A DNA stretch of 64,000 bases from Bacillus sp. 491mf (GTDB lineage: Bacteria > Bacillota > Bacilli > Bacillales > Bacillaceae_G), in NCBI RefSeq assembly GCF_900112415.1, contig NZ_FOLV01000011.1:1-64000 (forward strand), written 5' to 3'. The notes under the pieces are model-generated. The model ran no database searches, was not told the origin of the DNA, and saw only the letters and a list, made by a program, of their open reading frames with translations. Both the position numbers and the translations under genes were made by a program. Each line of letters opens with the position of its first letter. Within the stretch, counting starts at the first letter, position 1. Positions 52,158 through 61,347 of this stretch are shown here, piece after piece.

Positions 52158-52577
52158 ATGTTTATAGCAGAACAGGAGGTTGACATCCGTTATGCAGAGA
52201 CAGATCAAATGGGTGTCGTGTACCACGCAAATTATTTAGTATGGTTAGAACTTGGCCGTACGAAATTAATTCAAGATTTAGGGTTTTCGTATGTTGAAAT
52301 GGAGAATGATGGGATTGTATCTCCTGTACTTGATTTGCAAATTACATATCGAAAAGCAATGCGTTACGGAGAAAAAGCTATTGTGAAAACATGGGTGGAG
52401 TCTGTGAGCCCACTACGTGTTGTATATGGCTATGAAATTTATAATGGAAATGGTGAACGTTGTATTACAGCATTTACAACGAATATTTGTGCTAAAAAAG
52501 AAGGTTTTCGTCCAGTGTCATTTAAAAAGTTGTACCCAGAGTGGTATGAGACATACGAGAAGATTAAAAAGCAATAA
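52158..52577 (+). CDS. yneP: acyl-CoA thioesterase YneP (hotdog, 4HBT family)
   Basis: 139 residues. EVDIRYAETDQMGVVYHANYLVWLELGRTKLI is the YbgC/4HBT signature with the catalytic Asp (TDQMG), followed by VSPLRVVYGYEIYNG. Hydrolyses acyl-CoA in the cytoplasm. Its place before yneR, plsY and parE/parC matches B. subtilis. GAAGGAG site. Confidence 0.9.
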   Translation: MFIAEQEVDIRYAETDQMGVVYHANYLVWLELGRTKLIQDLGFSYVEMENDGIVSPVLDLQITYRKAMRYGEKAIVKTWVESVSPLRVVYGYEIYNGNGERCITAFTTNICAKKEGFRPVSFKKLYPEWYETYEKIKKQ

Positions 52578-52605
52578 AAAAACGTGGCGTAGGCCACGTT
52601 TTTTT
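52577..52605. terminator. bidirectional terminator between yneP and yneR
   Basis: AAAAAACGTGGC-GTAG-GCCACGTTTTTTT. Confidence 0.9.
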
Positions 52606-52894
52606 ATTTTATATAATGAAATTGCGGGAACTCATCATCAGCGTTAAATGTAACAGATAAGTCATGTCCGTCAAAGAACCATTCATCATCGCCTTCGATA
52701 AAGAAAGTAATACCATCTTCTTGGAATTGTACAACAGGAGTAGCTGGATCATCTTTACGAATCCCTAATGAAAGCCCTTTTTGAACAGTGCTACATCCAC
52801 CGTATTGTACGAAAAAGCGAAGACAATCGCCTGTTTGTAAACCAAGCTCGTTTTTATACCAGTTTAGTGCTTCTTTTGATACTGAAATGTTCAT
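52604..52894 (-). CDS. yneR: HesB/YneR-family iron-sulfur-related protein
   Basis: 96 residues. MNISVSKEALNWYKNELGL, then CLRFFVQYGGCSTVQKGLSLG and GDDEWFFDGHDLSVTFN: the YneR branch of the HesB/IscA-like fold. Only one Cys (YGGCS) fits an IscA ligand position and the C-terminal CxC is missing, as is usual for YneR, so it is probably not a classic cluster carrier. GGAGG site. Convergent with yneP, as in B. subtilis. Confidence 0.85.
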   Translation of the reverse strand: MNISVSKEALNWYKNELGLQTGDCLRFFVQYGGCSTVQKGLSLGIRKDDPATPVVQFQEDGITFFIEGDDEWFFDGHDLSVTFNADDEFPQFHYIK

Positions 52895-53001
52895 CTAGTA
52901 TTCCTCCAACATAATCGCTTTTCTTTTAGTATAAAAAATAACGCAAAAAGAAGCCATTTATATGCTTTGCGTTCTCTTTTTGCGTTATGTGGGTCACAAT
53001 C

Positions 53002-53595
53002 TTATTTGTGTTTTTTTGTTAATTTTGCTTTTGGTTCTGTTTTATTTATAATTCGTCCAATATTTGCACGGTGTCTATAAATAACCATACCAGCTAATAA
53101 ACACATGGCAACAATGAAGATTTTATCCCCGTTTATAATTGCTGCGATAACAGCAACGACAGCTGCTATCATAGAAGAAAGTGAAACGTATCTCGTCGTA
53201 AAGAGTAGGGTAAAAAAGACTGCAGCCAATACTAAAAAGGTAAGTGGTGCGTAGCATAATAGTACACCAGCAGAAGTAGCAACTGCTTTTCCGCCGCGGA
53301 ACTTTGCGAAAATTGGGTACACATGACCAAGTACCGCAGCTAATCCAAACCAAAGCGGATGAACGTTTAATCCAAAAATGATCGGTAGTGCTGTAGCTAA
53401 TGTCCCTTTTAAAACATCAGCAATTGTAACAATAAAACCCGCTTTTTTCCCTAACGTACGAAATGTATTCGTTCCTCCTAAATTTCCGCTGCCATGTTCG
53501 CGAATATCGATTCCATAACCAATTTTTCCAACAACAAGTGCAAATGGAATCGAACCAAGTAAATAGGCAACGATAAATAAAAGATATGTAAGCAT
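53002..53595 (-). CDS. plsY: acyl-phosphate:glycerol-3-phosphate acyltransferase
   Basis: 197 residues, five membrane helices. The three PlsY motifs are present: motif 1 [20 protein letters not shown], motif 2 [15 protein letters not shown], and motif 3 [12 protein letters not shown]-like YRHRANI near the C-terminus. It makes lysophosphatidic acid from acyl-phosphate at the inner face of the membrane, the first acyl step of phospholipid synthesis. AAGGAG site. It is divergent from nrdD; in B. subtilis plsY is followed by yneT and parE. Confidence 0.95.
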   Translation of the reverse strand: MLTYLLFIVAYLLGSIPFALVVGKIGYGIDIREHGSGNLGGTNTFRTLGKKAGFIVTIADVLKGTLATALPIIFGLNVHPLWFGLAAVLGHVYPIFAKFRGGKAVATSAGVLLCYAPLTFLVLAAVFFTLLFTTRYVSLSSMIAAVVAVIAAIINGDKIFIVAMCLLAGMVIYRHRANIGRIINKTEPKAKLTKKHK

Positions 53596-53761
53596 AAGTT
53601 CAGTCTCCTTTATTCAAATGTGTTGATAAAGGGTAAAAAGAGTTTTTCCCGTATATTGTACCATACATTTGTACAGATCACATTTCTTTTTTGTAAGATA
53701 AAATTTAACTTGGAAATATAAGGGGAAAGTTCAATAGATCTTAAAAAAACTTTCACAAGAA

Positions 53762-53800
53762 TGTTACATTTATCACAGATCCACTCTTACTATATGTAGT
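53762..53800 (+). promoter_or_regulatory. Fnr-like box and NrdR-like half box upstream of nrdD
   Basis: TGTTACATTTATCACA (53762-53777) matches TGTGA-N6-TCACA in 9 of 10 fixed positions, and ACTATATGTAGT (53789-53800) is a palindrome resembling an NrdR box. Both would make sense for an anaerobic ribonucleotide reductase operon; neither is proven. Confidence 0.5.
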
Positions 53801-53845
53801 ATCATTTCTGTAGTAAACGAACAAGATGTTGTTGGGGGTTAAGGA

Positions 53846-55714
53846 ATGAATCGAGAAATGAATAAAAAAAGTGAATATGATGAAAATCTAAAGGAGATTT
53901 TCGCGAAAATTATTCATGCAAATGAACAAGATTTAATACAAGAAAATGCGAATGTTGACGGTCGATCTCCAATGGGAATGATGGGGAAATTTGCTTCTGA
54001 GAGCGCAAGGTATTATGCGGTAGAGCAACTGCTTTCTGAGAAAGTGAAACAAGCAATTGATCAAAATGTTTTATATCCACATGATTTAGACTTTTATGCA
54101 ACAGGTACGACAACTTGTTCACAAATTCCGTTAGCAGAGATGCTTCAAAACGGTTTTCATACAGGGCATGGACATATGAGACAGCCGCAAGATATTAAAA
54201 GTGCGTTGGCGCTTTCTTCTATTATTTTTCAAGCGAATCAAAATATGCAACATGGTGGACAATCTTTTGCGCTTTTTGACGTGGATTTGGCGCTATATGT
54301 GAGAAAAACGTTTGAACGAAATAAAAAACGTTTAGCAACATATCCATTAACAGCTGAGCAAATAGAAGAGTTTGCATGGAAAGAAACAGAAAATGATACG
54401 TATCAAGCGTGTGAGGCATTTATTCATAATTCCAATAGCATGCATAGCAGAGGCGGGGGGCAAGTTCCGTTTATTTCTATTAATTACGGAACAGATACAT
54501 CAAAAGAAGGAAGATTATTAATTAAACAATTATTACGAGCGACTCAAGCTGGATTAGGAAAAGGAGAAACACCAATTTTTCCGATTCAAATCTTCAAGTT
54601 AAAAAAGGGAGTAAATTTTGAAGAGAAAGATCCCAATTATGATTTGTTTGAATTAGCTATAGAAACGACGGCGAAACGATTATTCCCTAACTTTTCATTT
54701 TTAGATGCACCATTTAATGCAGCATATTATGATGGGCGTCCTGAAAGTGAAGTGTGTTATATGGGATGTCGTACGCGTGTCATGTCTAATATTCATGGAG
54801 AAGAAACTGCGATTGGAAGAGGGAATTTATCGTTTACTTCTATTAACTTAGTGAAATTAGCGTGTATTAGTGGTTCTAAAGAAGCATTTTTTGAAGCATT
54901 AAATTATTATCTTGATCTAGGTATTTGTCAATTATTAGAGAGATTTGCCTATCAATCGACGAAAAAAGCAAGAGATTTTCAATTTTTATATTCCCAAGGA
55001 GTATGGCGCGGCGGCGAAAAACTGCAACCAGAAGATTCTGTAGCTGAAATTTTAAAACAAGGTACATTAAGTATAGGTTTTATAGGTCTTGCAGAATGTT
55101 TAGTTGCTTTGACGGGAAAACATCATGGGGAAGACGTAGAATCTTGGAAGCTTGGTTATGAAATTATCGAATATATGAGAAAGAAAATGGACCAAGCAAC
55201 AGAGGAACATCAATTGAATTTCTCTTTAATTGCAACTCCGGCAGAAGGATTATCAGGAAAATTTATTAAAAAAGATCGAGCTGAATTTGGAACAATTACA
55301 GGTGTAACAGATCATAATTATTATACAAATTCATTCCATATTCCTGTTTATTATTCTATTCATGCCATTGATAAAATTCGTTTAGAAGGACCGTTTCACG
55401 CACTTTGTAATGGTGGTCATATTACGTATATTGAGCTTGACGGAGCAGCTATTCATAATCAAAAGGCTTTACAGCAAATTGTGAAGGCAATGGCCCAATA
55501 TGGTGTAGGATATGGATCCATTAATCACCCGGTCGATCGCTGTAAGTGTTGTGGTTATCATGGGATAATTGGAAATGAATGTCCAAGCTGTGAGAATGCA
55601 AATGAACATGACTTTGAAAGAATTCGCCGCATTACTGGATATCTTGTAGGAGACATGTCAAAGTGGAACAGCGCGAAGCGTAGTGAAGAAAAGGAGCGGG
55701 TGAAACACTCATGA
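53846..55714 (+). CDS. nrdD: anaerobic ribonucleoside-triphosphate reductase
   Basis: 622 residues. A short N-terminal part without a full ATP-cone, a ten-stranded barrel core (for example GGGQVPFISINYGTD and CRTRVMSNIHGEETAIGRGNLSFTSINLV), a four-Cys zinc site CKCCGYHG...CPSC, and the glycyl-radical loop RRITGYLVG with Gly598. It reduces NTPs to dNTPs without oxygen after activation by NrdG. TTAAGGA site. It overlaps nrdG by 4 nt and follows Fnr/NrdR-like sites. The pair is inserted between plsY and yneT relative to B. subtilis, which lacks nrdD. Confidence 0.95.
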   Translation: MNREMNKKSEYDENLKEIFAKIIHANEQDLIQENANVDGRSPMGMMGKFASESARYYAVEQLLSEKVKQAIDQNVLYPHDLDFYATGTTTCSQIPLAEMLQNGFHTGHGHMRQPQDIKSALALSSIIFQANQNMQHGGQSFALFDVDLALYVRKTFERNKKRLATYPLTAEQIEEFAWKETENDTYQACEAFIHNSNSMHSRGGGQVPFISINYGTDTSKEGRLLIKQLLRATQAGLGKGETPIFPIQIFKLKKGVNFEEKDPNYDLFELAIETTAKRLFPNFSFLDAPFNAAYYDGRPESEVCYMGCRTRVMSNIHGEETAIGRGNLSFTSINLVKLACISGSKEAFFEALNYYLDLGICQLLERFAYQSTKKARDFQFLYSQGVWRGGEKLQPEDSVAEILKQGTLSIGFIGLAECLVALTGKHHGEDVESWKLGYEIIEYMRKKMDQATEEHQLNFSLIATPAEGLSGKFIKKDRAEFGTITGVTDHNYYTNSFHIPVYYSIHAIDKIRLEGPFHALCNGGHITYIELDGAAIHNQKALQQIVKAMAQYGVGYGSINHPVDRCKCCGYHGIIGNECPSCENANEHDFERIRRITGYLVGDMSKWNSAKRSEEKERVKHS

Positions 55715-56163
55715 GAGTAATGAGCATCATTCATGATAGTGTGGTAGATGGGGAAGGATTGCGGACAGTCGTATTTTTTGCGGGCTGTCCGCATCGTTGT
55801 TTTGGCTGTCATAATCCACAGTCTTGGAATATTTGTAATGGGACTGAGATGACAAAAGAAGAAATCATAAATGAGATTGAAAAAAATCCCCTTACTGATG
55901 TAACATTTTCGGGCGGAGATCCATTTTTTCAAGCCACTGAAATAAAAGAATTGGCAAAAAACGTGAAAAATTTACAAAAAAATTTATGGATTTACACAGG
56001 TTATACGTTTGAAGAGATACAGAATTCGCAAAATAATGATATGATAGAGCTGTTGGACTATGCTGATGTACTAGTAGATGGAAGATTTGAGCTAGAGAGT
56101 CGAGATCTCACCTTGCCGTTTCGAGGGAGTTCGAATCAACGTATTATTCGATTGAAAGAGTAA
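55711..56163 (+). CDS. nrdG: anaerobic ribonucleotide reductase-activating protein
   Basis: 150 residues, radical-SAM. The 4Fe-4S motif is Cys26-x3-Cys30-x2-Cys33 (CPHRCFGC), with VTFSGGDPFFQ as the SAM-binding GGE-like element and DVLVDGRFELESRDLTLPFRGSSNQRII typical of NrdG. It installs the glycyl radical on NrdD. Overlaps nrdD by ATGA, so translation is coupled. Confidence 0.95.
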   Translation: MRVMSIIHDSVVDGEGLRTVVFFAGCPHRCFGCHNPQSWNICNGTEMTKEEIINEIEKNPLTDVTFSGGDPFFQATEIKELAKNVKNLQKNLWIYTGYTFEEIQNSQNNDMIELLDYADVLVDGRFELESRDLTLPFRGSSNQRIIRLKE

Positions 56164-56178
56164 AAGGACGGGATAGGA

Positions 56179-56856
56179 TTGAATAAAACAGTTTTACTTG
56201 TTGAAGATGAAAGAAGATTACGAGAAATTGTTAGTGATTATTTTCGTAATGAAGGTTTTGAAGTGATTGAAGCGGAAGATGGAAAGCAAGCATTAGAACT
56301 GTTTGCGGAACATTCCGTGGATTTAATTATATTAGATATAATGCTACCAGAAATTGATGGTTGGTCTGTATGTAGACGTGTAAGGAAAGAATCAGCCGTA
56401 CCGATTATTATGCTAACAGCTCGCTCCGATGAAGATGATACTTTACTTGGTTTTGAATTAGGGGCGGATGAATATGTAACAAAACCGTTTAGTCCGAAGA
56501 TTTTAGTTGCTCGTGCCAAGACATTACTAAAGCGTGCTGACGGCGCAGTAGGGCAAGTGGAGGAAAATATGCTATCACTTGCTGGTATTGATGTGAATCG
56601 TTTATCGCGTACGGTAACAGTTGAAGGGGAAGAAGTAATATTAACACATAAAGAATTTGAACTACTTGTTTATTTGATGGAGAATAAAGGAATTGTATTA
56701 TCTCGCCAACATTTATTAGATCAGCTTTGGGGATATGATTACTTCGGAGATGATCGCACAGTAGACACGCATATTAAGAAACTTCGAAATAAATTAGGAG
56801 ATAAAGCGAAGCATATAGGTACAGTCATTCGTGTAGGATATAAATTCGAAGAGTAG
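56179..56856 (+). CDS. OmpR-family response regulator without a neighbouring kinase
   Basis: 225 residues, TTG start behind GGATAGG. Receiver domain with acidic pair ED (9-10), phospho-acceptor Asp53 (LIILDIMLPEIDGW), T/S switch MLTAR and KPF Lys; then a linker and a winged-helix OmpR domain (LTHKEFELLVYLMENKG, DDRTVDTHIKKLRNKLG). 15 bp behind nrdG and followed 175 bp later by an HtrA-type protease gene. No histidine kinase gene is present on either side, so it is orphan in this window. Confidence 0.92.
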   Translation: MNKTVLLVEDERRLREIVSDYFRNEGFEVIEAEDGKQALELFAEHSVDLIILDIMLPEIDGWSVCRRVRKESAVPIIMLTARSDEDDTLLGFELGADEYVTKPFSPKILVARAKTLLKRADGAVGQVEENMLSLAGIDVNRLSRTVTVEGEEVILTHKEFELLVYLMENKGIVLSRQHLLDQLWGYDYFGDDRTVDTHIKKLRNKLGDKAKHIGTVIRVGYKFEE

Positions 56857-56951
56857 AAGTTTGAGCTATTTATCCACCTTTATATTGATTGCATGTACAA
56901 TCTTTTGTATATGTTTTTACAATGAATATGGTAGTATTTTTTTGTTTGGAT

Positions 56952-56986
56952 TTCACGATGAGTTCACAGAAAGGACACACATCGTG
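56952..56986 (+). promoter_or_regulatory. candidate response-regulator site upstream of the HtrA gene
   Basis: TTTCACGATGAGTTCACAG contains TTCAC twice with an 11-bp repeat period, the geometry preferred by OmpR-type regulators. CACGATG (56954-56960) and CATCGTG (56980-56986) also form an inverted repeat. It lies 45-80 bp before the protease start codon. Pairing it with the adjacent regulator is inference. Confidence 0.4.
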
Positions 56987-57031
56987 TATATACTGAAAAT
57001 ACGATTTCAGCAGAGAGGGGATAAGTAAATT

Positions 57032-58240
57032 ATGGGATACTATGATCAACCAGAGACAAATGAAACTCGGACGGAGATTGTAAAATCAAAAAGCAAAAAA
57101 GGATATTTTTTCACAGGGGTTGTCGGTGCTGTGATCGGTGCTGTGACAATTAGCGTTGCGGCTCCGTATATGCCTTGGGTAAATAACAGTGTCGTTTCAC
57201 AATCAAAAGTACAGGGAACGGTCGTTCCGGTTGTAAATAAGACAAAAGGTGAAACAGATCTTCCTGGTATGATTGAGGGAGCGAAAGAAGTAGTTGTCGG
57301 TGTAATTAACTTTCAAAAAAGTGTAGATCCATTTTCTGCCGATCCACAAGGGCAAGAATCTGAGGCAGGATCAGGATCAGGTGTGATTTATAAAAAAGTT
57401 GGAAATAAGGCGCTGGTTGTAACGAATAACCACGTTGTTGACGGTGCAAATAAATTAGAAGTAAAGTTAAGTAATGGAACAAAGGTTGAAGCAAAATTAG
57501 TAGGAAAAGATCCATGGCTAGATCTAGCTGTCGTTGAGATTGATGGGAAAAATATTAATAAAGTTGCCACTCTAGGAAATTCAGATAAAATCCGTGCGGG
57601 AGAATCTGCAATTGCAATTGGTAACCCACTTGGCTTTGATGGCAGTGTAACAGAAGGGATTATCAGCAGTAAAGACCGCGAAATTCCAGTTGATATTAAT
57701 GGGGATAAACGCCCTGATTGGCAAGCACAAGTAATTCAAACGGATGCAGCAATTAACCCAGGGAATAGCGGCGGTGCACTATTTAACCAAAATGGTGAAG
57801 TAATCGGTATTAACTCTAGTAAAATTGCACAGCAAGAAGTAGAAGGAATTGGCTTTGCAATTCCGGTTAATGTCGCAAAACCAGTCATTGATGCACTTGA
57901 AAAATACGGTGAAGTAAAACGCCCTGTTATGGGTGTTGGAGTAAGGGGTCTTGAAGAAATTCCAAGCTATGCATTAAGTCAATTAAAATTACCGAAAGAT
58001 ATTACAGGTGGGGTTCTGTTAGCGCAGGTTGAACCAGCATCACCAGCAGAAAAAGCAGGATTGCAAAAATATGATATTGTTGTTGGCTTTGATGACCAAA
58101 AAATAGAAAATGCAGTGCAATTCCGTAAGTACTTATACGAGAAGAAAAAAGTTGGCGATAAAATCGAAGTAACAGCGTATCGTAATGGTGAGAAAATAAA
58201 GAAAACAGTTACGTTAGCTGCTACTACTAACTCGAATTAA
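57032..58240 (+). CDS. HtrA-type membrane serine protease with PDZ domain
   Basis: 402 residues. A cytoplasmic start, one membrane anchor (about residues 27-47, FFTGVVGAVIGAVTISVA), a trypsin-like domain with triad His134 (NNHVVD), Asp164 (WLDLAV) and Ser246 (NPGNSGGALF), and a C-terminal PDZ domain (GGVLLAQVEPASPAEKAGLQKYDIVVGFDDQKI). Envelope quality-control protease, S1C family, related to B. subtilis HtrA/HtrB/YyxA. Good GAGAGGGG site; followed by a strong terminator. Confidence 0.93.
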   Translation: MGYYDQPETNETRTEIVKSKSKKGYFFTGVVGAVIGAVTISVAAPYMPWVNNSVVSQSKVQGTVVPVVNKTKGETDLPGMIEGAKEVVVGVINFQKSVDPFSADPQGQESEAGSGSGVIYKKVGNKALVVTNNHVVDGANKLEVKLSNGTKVEAKLVGKDPWLDLAVVEIDGKNINKVATLGNSDKIRAGESAIAIGNPLGFDGSVTEGIISSKDREIPVDINGDKRPDWQAQVIQTDAAINPGNSGGALFNQNGEVIGINSSKIAQQEVEGIGFAIPVNVAKPVIDALEKYGEVKRPVMGVGVRGLEEIPSYALSQLKLPKDITGGVLLAQVEPASPAEKAGLQKYDIVVGFDDQKIENAVQFRKYLYEKKKVGDKIEVTAYRNGEKIKKTVTLAATTNSN

Positions 58241-58241
58241 T

Positions 58242-58279
58242 AAAGAAAGTCTCTTTCATGTTGAAAGAGACTTTCTTTA
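58242..58279 (+). terminator. terminator of the HtrA gene
   Basis: AAAGAAAGTCTCTTTCA...TGAAAGAGACTTTCTTT, very strong stem. Confidence 0.9.
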
Positions 58280-58312
58280 TCGGCTATACTAAATGAACAG
58301 GAGGGATTACAT

Positions 58313-58726
58313 ATGACAATTGAAAATCCAACTCGTACGGAAATTGGAGAGATTTTGAAAAATAGTAAGACGATTGCAGTTGTTGGATTATCTGATAATC
58401 CAGAGCGTACTTCTTATATGGTGTCAAAAGCGATGCAAGATGCGGGATACCGTATTATTCCTGTTAACCCAACGGTAGATACTGTATTGGGAGAAAAAGC
58501 GGTAAAATCGCTAACTGAAATAAATGAGCCTGTTGATATAGTCAATGTATTTCGTCGTTCAGAGTTTTTAATGGATGTTGCAAAAGAGTTTGTTCAGATT
58601 GAAGCGGGTACATTTTGGACACAATTAGGTTTACAAGACGAAGAAACATATCATTTTTTGGAAGAAAAAGGCTATACTGTCATTATGAATCGCTGCATTA
58701 AAGTTGAGCATGCAATGACAAGGTAA
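58313..58726 (+). CDS. yneT: CoA-binding-domain protein YneT
   Basis: 137 residues. TIAVVGLSDNPERTSYMVSKAMQDAGYRIIPVNP is the CoA-binding Rossmann motif; EPVDIVNVFRRSE and GTFWTQLGL...EKGYTVIMNRCIKVEHA complete the YccU/YneT family pattern. Cytoplasmic; function unknown. GGAGGG site. Its stop codon falls on the first bases of repeat copy B. Same neighbour position (before parE) as in B. subtilis. Confidence 0.9.
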   Translation: MTIENPTRTEIGEILKNSKTIAVVGLSDNPERTSYMVSKAMQDAGYRIIPVNPTVDTVLGEKAVKSLTEINEPVDIVNVFRRSEFLMDVAKEFVQIEAGTFWTQLGLQDEETYHFLEEKGYTVIMNRCIKVEHAMTR

Positions 58727-59006
58727 AGTGAAACTTTAATCAGTGGAAAGCTTTATCTCCCGCTGATTATCAGCCCACACCAATCGGGCTTTATCCCCCA
58801 TCTAACTTTTTAAGAAAAGTGGAAGCGGCTTGCTCAGAATCGCAGGATGCCTACGCACAAGGCAGAGAGGCGCTTTTACCTCGTCTGAGGGGGCGAAATG
58901 ACCGGAGATTCTAGCTGCTAGAGCTGGACAACAAAGAAATGTGGAACTGGACAATGCTTTCGTCTAATCTTGAGGTGGGGGTATTACTGCCCGCGAATAG
59001 CGGGAT
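58724..59006 (-). repeat. dispersed GC-rich repeat, copy B
   Basis: AAAGTGAAACTTTAATCAGTGG to GCCCGCGAATAGCGGGATA, the inverted partner of 16051-16474. Relative to copy A it lacks the 148-bp MITE and has about 24 extra bases (TTGTCCAG-type duplication around 58926-58955). It begins inside the yneT stop codon. Confidence 0.85.
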
Positions 59007-59078
59007 AAGTCTTATTTGTGAAATTTATTAGGTTCCTATTCATATAATAAGGAAAAGAAGATGGACGAGGTGTTCATC

Positions 59079-59173
59079 ATGAAGTTTTTAAAGGTTGTTT
59101 ATGGGGATTGCTGCTTGTCACTCCATTTTGGATGATTATCATTTTGTTGATTATAAAATGGTGGAAGATGTAG
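59079..59173 (+). CDS. tiny membrane protein needing a -1 frameshift (or broken)
   Basis: ATG 59079 follows GAGGTG with good spacing. Frame 0 gives MKFLKVVYGD... and stops soon. A -1 shift at TTTAAAG (59087-59093) gives MKFLK then GCLWGLLLVTPFWMIIILLI and IKWWKM, a clean one-helix membrane miniprotein ending at TAG 59171-59173. The heptamer has the canonical X-XXY-YYZ form in the right phase (T TTA AAG). The alternative is a single lost A in an A4 run, i.e. a frameshift mutation or assembly error. Confidence 0.4.
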
Positions 59174-59241
59174 TTGTTTTGGAATACATATCCATGTTTC
59201 GTTTGACAAACAATTACTTTTCTGAAATAGTAGCGTAGAGG

Positions 59242-59267
59242 AATCCTTGTGACAAACAAGGATTTTT
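59242..59267 (+). terminator. short terminator before parE
   Basis: AATCCTTGT-GACAA-ACAAGGATTTTT, a T-run hairpin 70 bp behind the tiny membrane gene. Confidence 0.8.
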
Positions 59268-59381
59268 CTTATGAAAATAGTATATAAAAGACATAACGTG
59301 ACTTGCCAAAAGTAAGGAAAAGGCGTTATTCTATAATAAGAAACATACGTTCTGATTTTTGGATAGGAAGGGGCAAGGAGT

Positions 59382-61346
59382 TTGGCTAAGCGTCAGTTTC
59401 AATATGATGAAGATGCAATTCAAGTGCTAGAGGGGCTTGAAGCCGTTCGAAAACGACCGGGTATGTATATCGGGAGTACGGATAGCCGTGGATTACATCA
59501 TTTAGTATATGAGATCGTAGATAATTCAGTTGATGAAGCGTTAGCGGGATTTGGCGATGAAATTAAAGTGATCATACATAAAGATAATAGTATAAGTGTA
59601 GTAGATAAAGGGCGCGGTATGCCGACAGGAATGCATAAGCTTGGAAAGCCTACACCAGAAGTTATTTTAACTGTACTTCATGCTGGTGGTAAATTTGGAC
59701 AAGGCGGTTATAAAACAAGTGGTGGATTACACGGTGTTGGTGCCTCCGTTGTAAATGCACTGTCTGAATGGCTTGTTGTTACAATTAAACGAGATGGTTA
59801 TGTATATGAACAGCGCTTTGAAAATGGTGGTGTTCCGGCTACGACACTTGAGAAGATTGGGAAAGCGAAAGATACTGGGACAACTATTCATTTTAAACCA
59901 GATCGAACAATTTTTAGCACAACGAATTATAACTATGAAACGTTATGCGAAAGATTACGTGAATCAGCATTTTTATTAAAAGGTATGAAAATTGTTCTTC
60001 AAGATAAACGTAACGATTTGGAAGACGTTTTTCATTATGAAACAGGAATTGAAGCGTTTGTTTCATATCTAAATGAAGAGAAAGATTCTTTACATCCGGT
60101 TGTATATTTTACTGGAGAACAAAATGGTATTGAAGCAGAATTAGCTTTTCAATTTAATGATGGGTATTCGGAGAACATTCTTTCCTTTGTAAATAATGTA
60201 CGTACGAAAGATGGCGGTACGCACGAAGCAGGGTTTAAAACAGCGATGACTCGTGTTTTTAATGAGTATGCGCGCAAAGTTTCTTTGTTAAAAGAGAAAG
60301 ATAAAAATTTAGAAGGAACGGATATTCGTGAAGGATTAGCTGCAATTGTTTCCATTCGTGTTCCTGAAGAGTTGCTTCAATTTGAAGGGCAAACGAAAGG
60401 GAAGCTTGGAACAAGTGAAGGACGTTCAGCCGTTGATGCTGTTGTATCAGAGCATTTAGCGTATTTTTTAGAAGAAAATCCAGACGTGGCAACGCTTCTT
60501 GTGAAAAAAGCAGTCAAAGCAGCGCAGGCGCGTGAGGCAGCAAGAAAAGCGCGTGAAGAAGCACGAAGCGGTAAGAAGAAAAAACGCTCAGAAGGAACAT
60601 TAAGTGGTAAGCTGACACCAGCACAATCACGTAATCCGCAAAAGAACGAGCTTTATTTAGTGGAGGGCGATTCTGCAGGTGGTTCAGCAAAGCAAGGACG
60701 TGATCGTCGTTTCCAAGCTGTTCTACCACTTCGCGGAAAAGTAATTAATACAGAGAAAGCGAAACTAGCGGATATTTTCAAAAATGAAGAGATTAACACG
60801 ATTATTTATGCGATTGGCGGCGGTGTTGGAACAGAATTTTCAGTTGAAGATATCAATTATGACAAAATTGTTATTATGACCGATGCGGATACAGATGGAG
60901 CGCATATTCAAGTTCTGCTATTAACTTTCTTCTATCGTTATATGAAGCCACTTATTGAATCGGGGAAAATATTCATTGCCCTTCCTCCTTTATATAAAGT
61001 AAGTAAAGGGACAGGAAAGAAAGAAGTCATTGAATATGCTTGGTCAGATGAAGAGTTAGATGGCACGATAAAAAAGGTTGGTAAAGGTTATACAATTCAG
61101 CGTTATAAAGGTCTTGGTGAAATGAATGCAGATCAATTATGGGAAACAACGATGAATCCAGAGACACGCACATTAATTCGCGTGAAAATTGATGATGCTG
61201 CAAGAGCAGAACGACGCGTGACAACATTGATGGGTGATAAAGTAGAGCCTCGTCGTAAATGGATTGAACGCAATGTTCAGTTTGGTATGCAAGAAGAAGG
61301 CAATATTCTAGAAAATGAAATGATTATGGCAACGGAGGTGGAATAA
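59382..61346 (+). CDS. parE: DNA topoisomerase IV subunit B
   Basis: 654 residues. GHKL ATPase domain ([37 protein letters not shown]), transducer, and a TOPRIM domain with [26 protein letters not shown] (Glu428) and DADTDGAHI. Gram-positive ParE type, distinguished from GyrB by context with parC. With ParC it unlinks replicated chromosomes. TTG start (AKRQFQYDE) behind AAGGAG, as in other Bacillus parE genes. Confidence 0.97.
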   Translation: MAKRQFQYDEDAIQVLEGLEAVRKRPGMYIGSTDSRGLHHLVYEIVDNSVDEALAGFGDEIKVIIHKDNSISVVDKGRGMPTGMHKLGKPTPEVILTVLHAGGKFGQGGYKTSGGLHGVGASVVNALSEWLVVTIKRDGYVYEQRFENGGVPATTLEKIGKAKDTGTTIHFKPDRTIFSTTNYNYETLCERLRESAFLLKGMKIVLQDKRNDLEDVFHYETGIEAFVSYLNEEKDSLHPVVYFTGEQNGIEAELAFQFNDGYSENILSFVNNVRTKDGGTHEAGFKTAMTRVFNEYARKVSLLKEKDKNLEGTDIREGLAAIVSIRVPEELLQFEGQTKGKLGTSEGRSAVDAVVSEHLAYFLEENPDVATLLVKKAVKAAQAREAARKAREEARSGKKKKRSEGTLSGKLTPAQSRNPQKNELYLVEGDSAGGSAKQGRDRRFQAVLPLRGKVINTEKAKLADIFKNEEINTIIYAIGGGVGTEFSVEDINYDKIVIMTDADTDGAHIQVLLLTFFYRYMKPLIESGKIFIALPPLYKVSKGTGKKEVIEYAWSDEELDGTIKKVGKGYTIQRYKGLGEMNADQLWETTMNPETRTLIRVKIDDAARAERRVTTLMGDKVEPRRKWIERNVQFGMQEEGNILENEMIMATEVE

Positions 61347-61347
61347 C

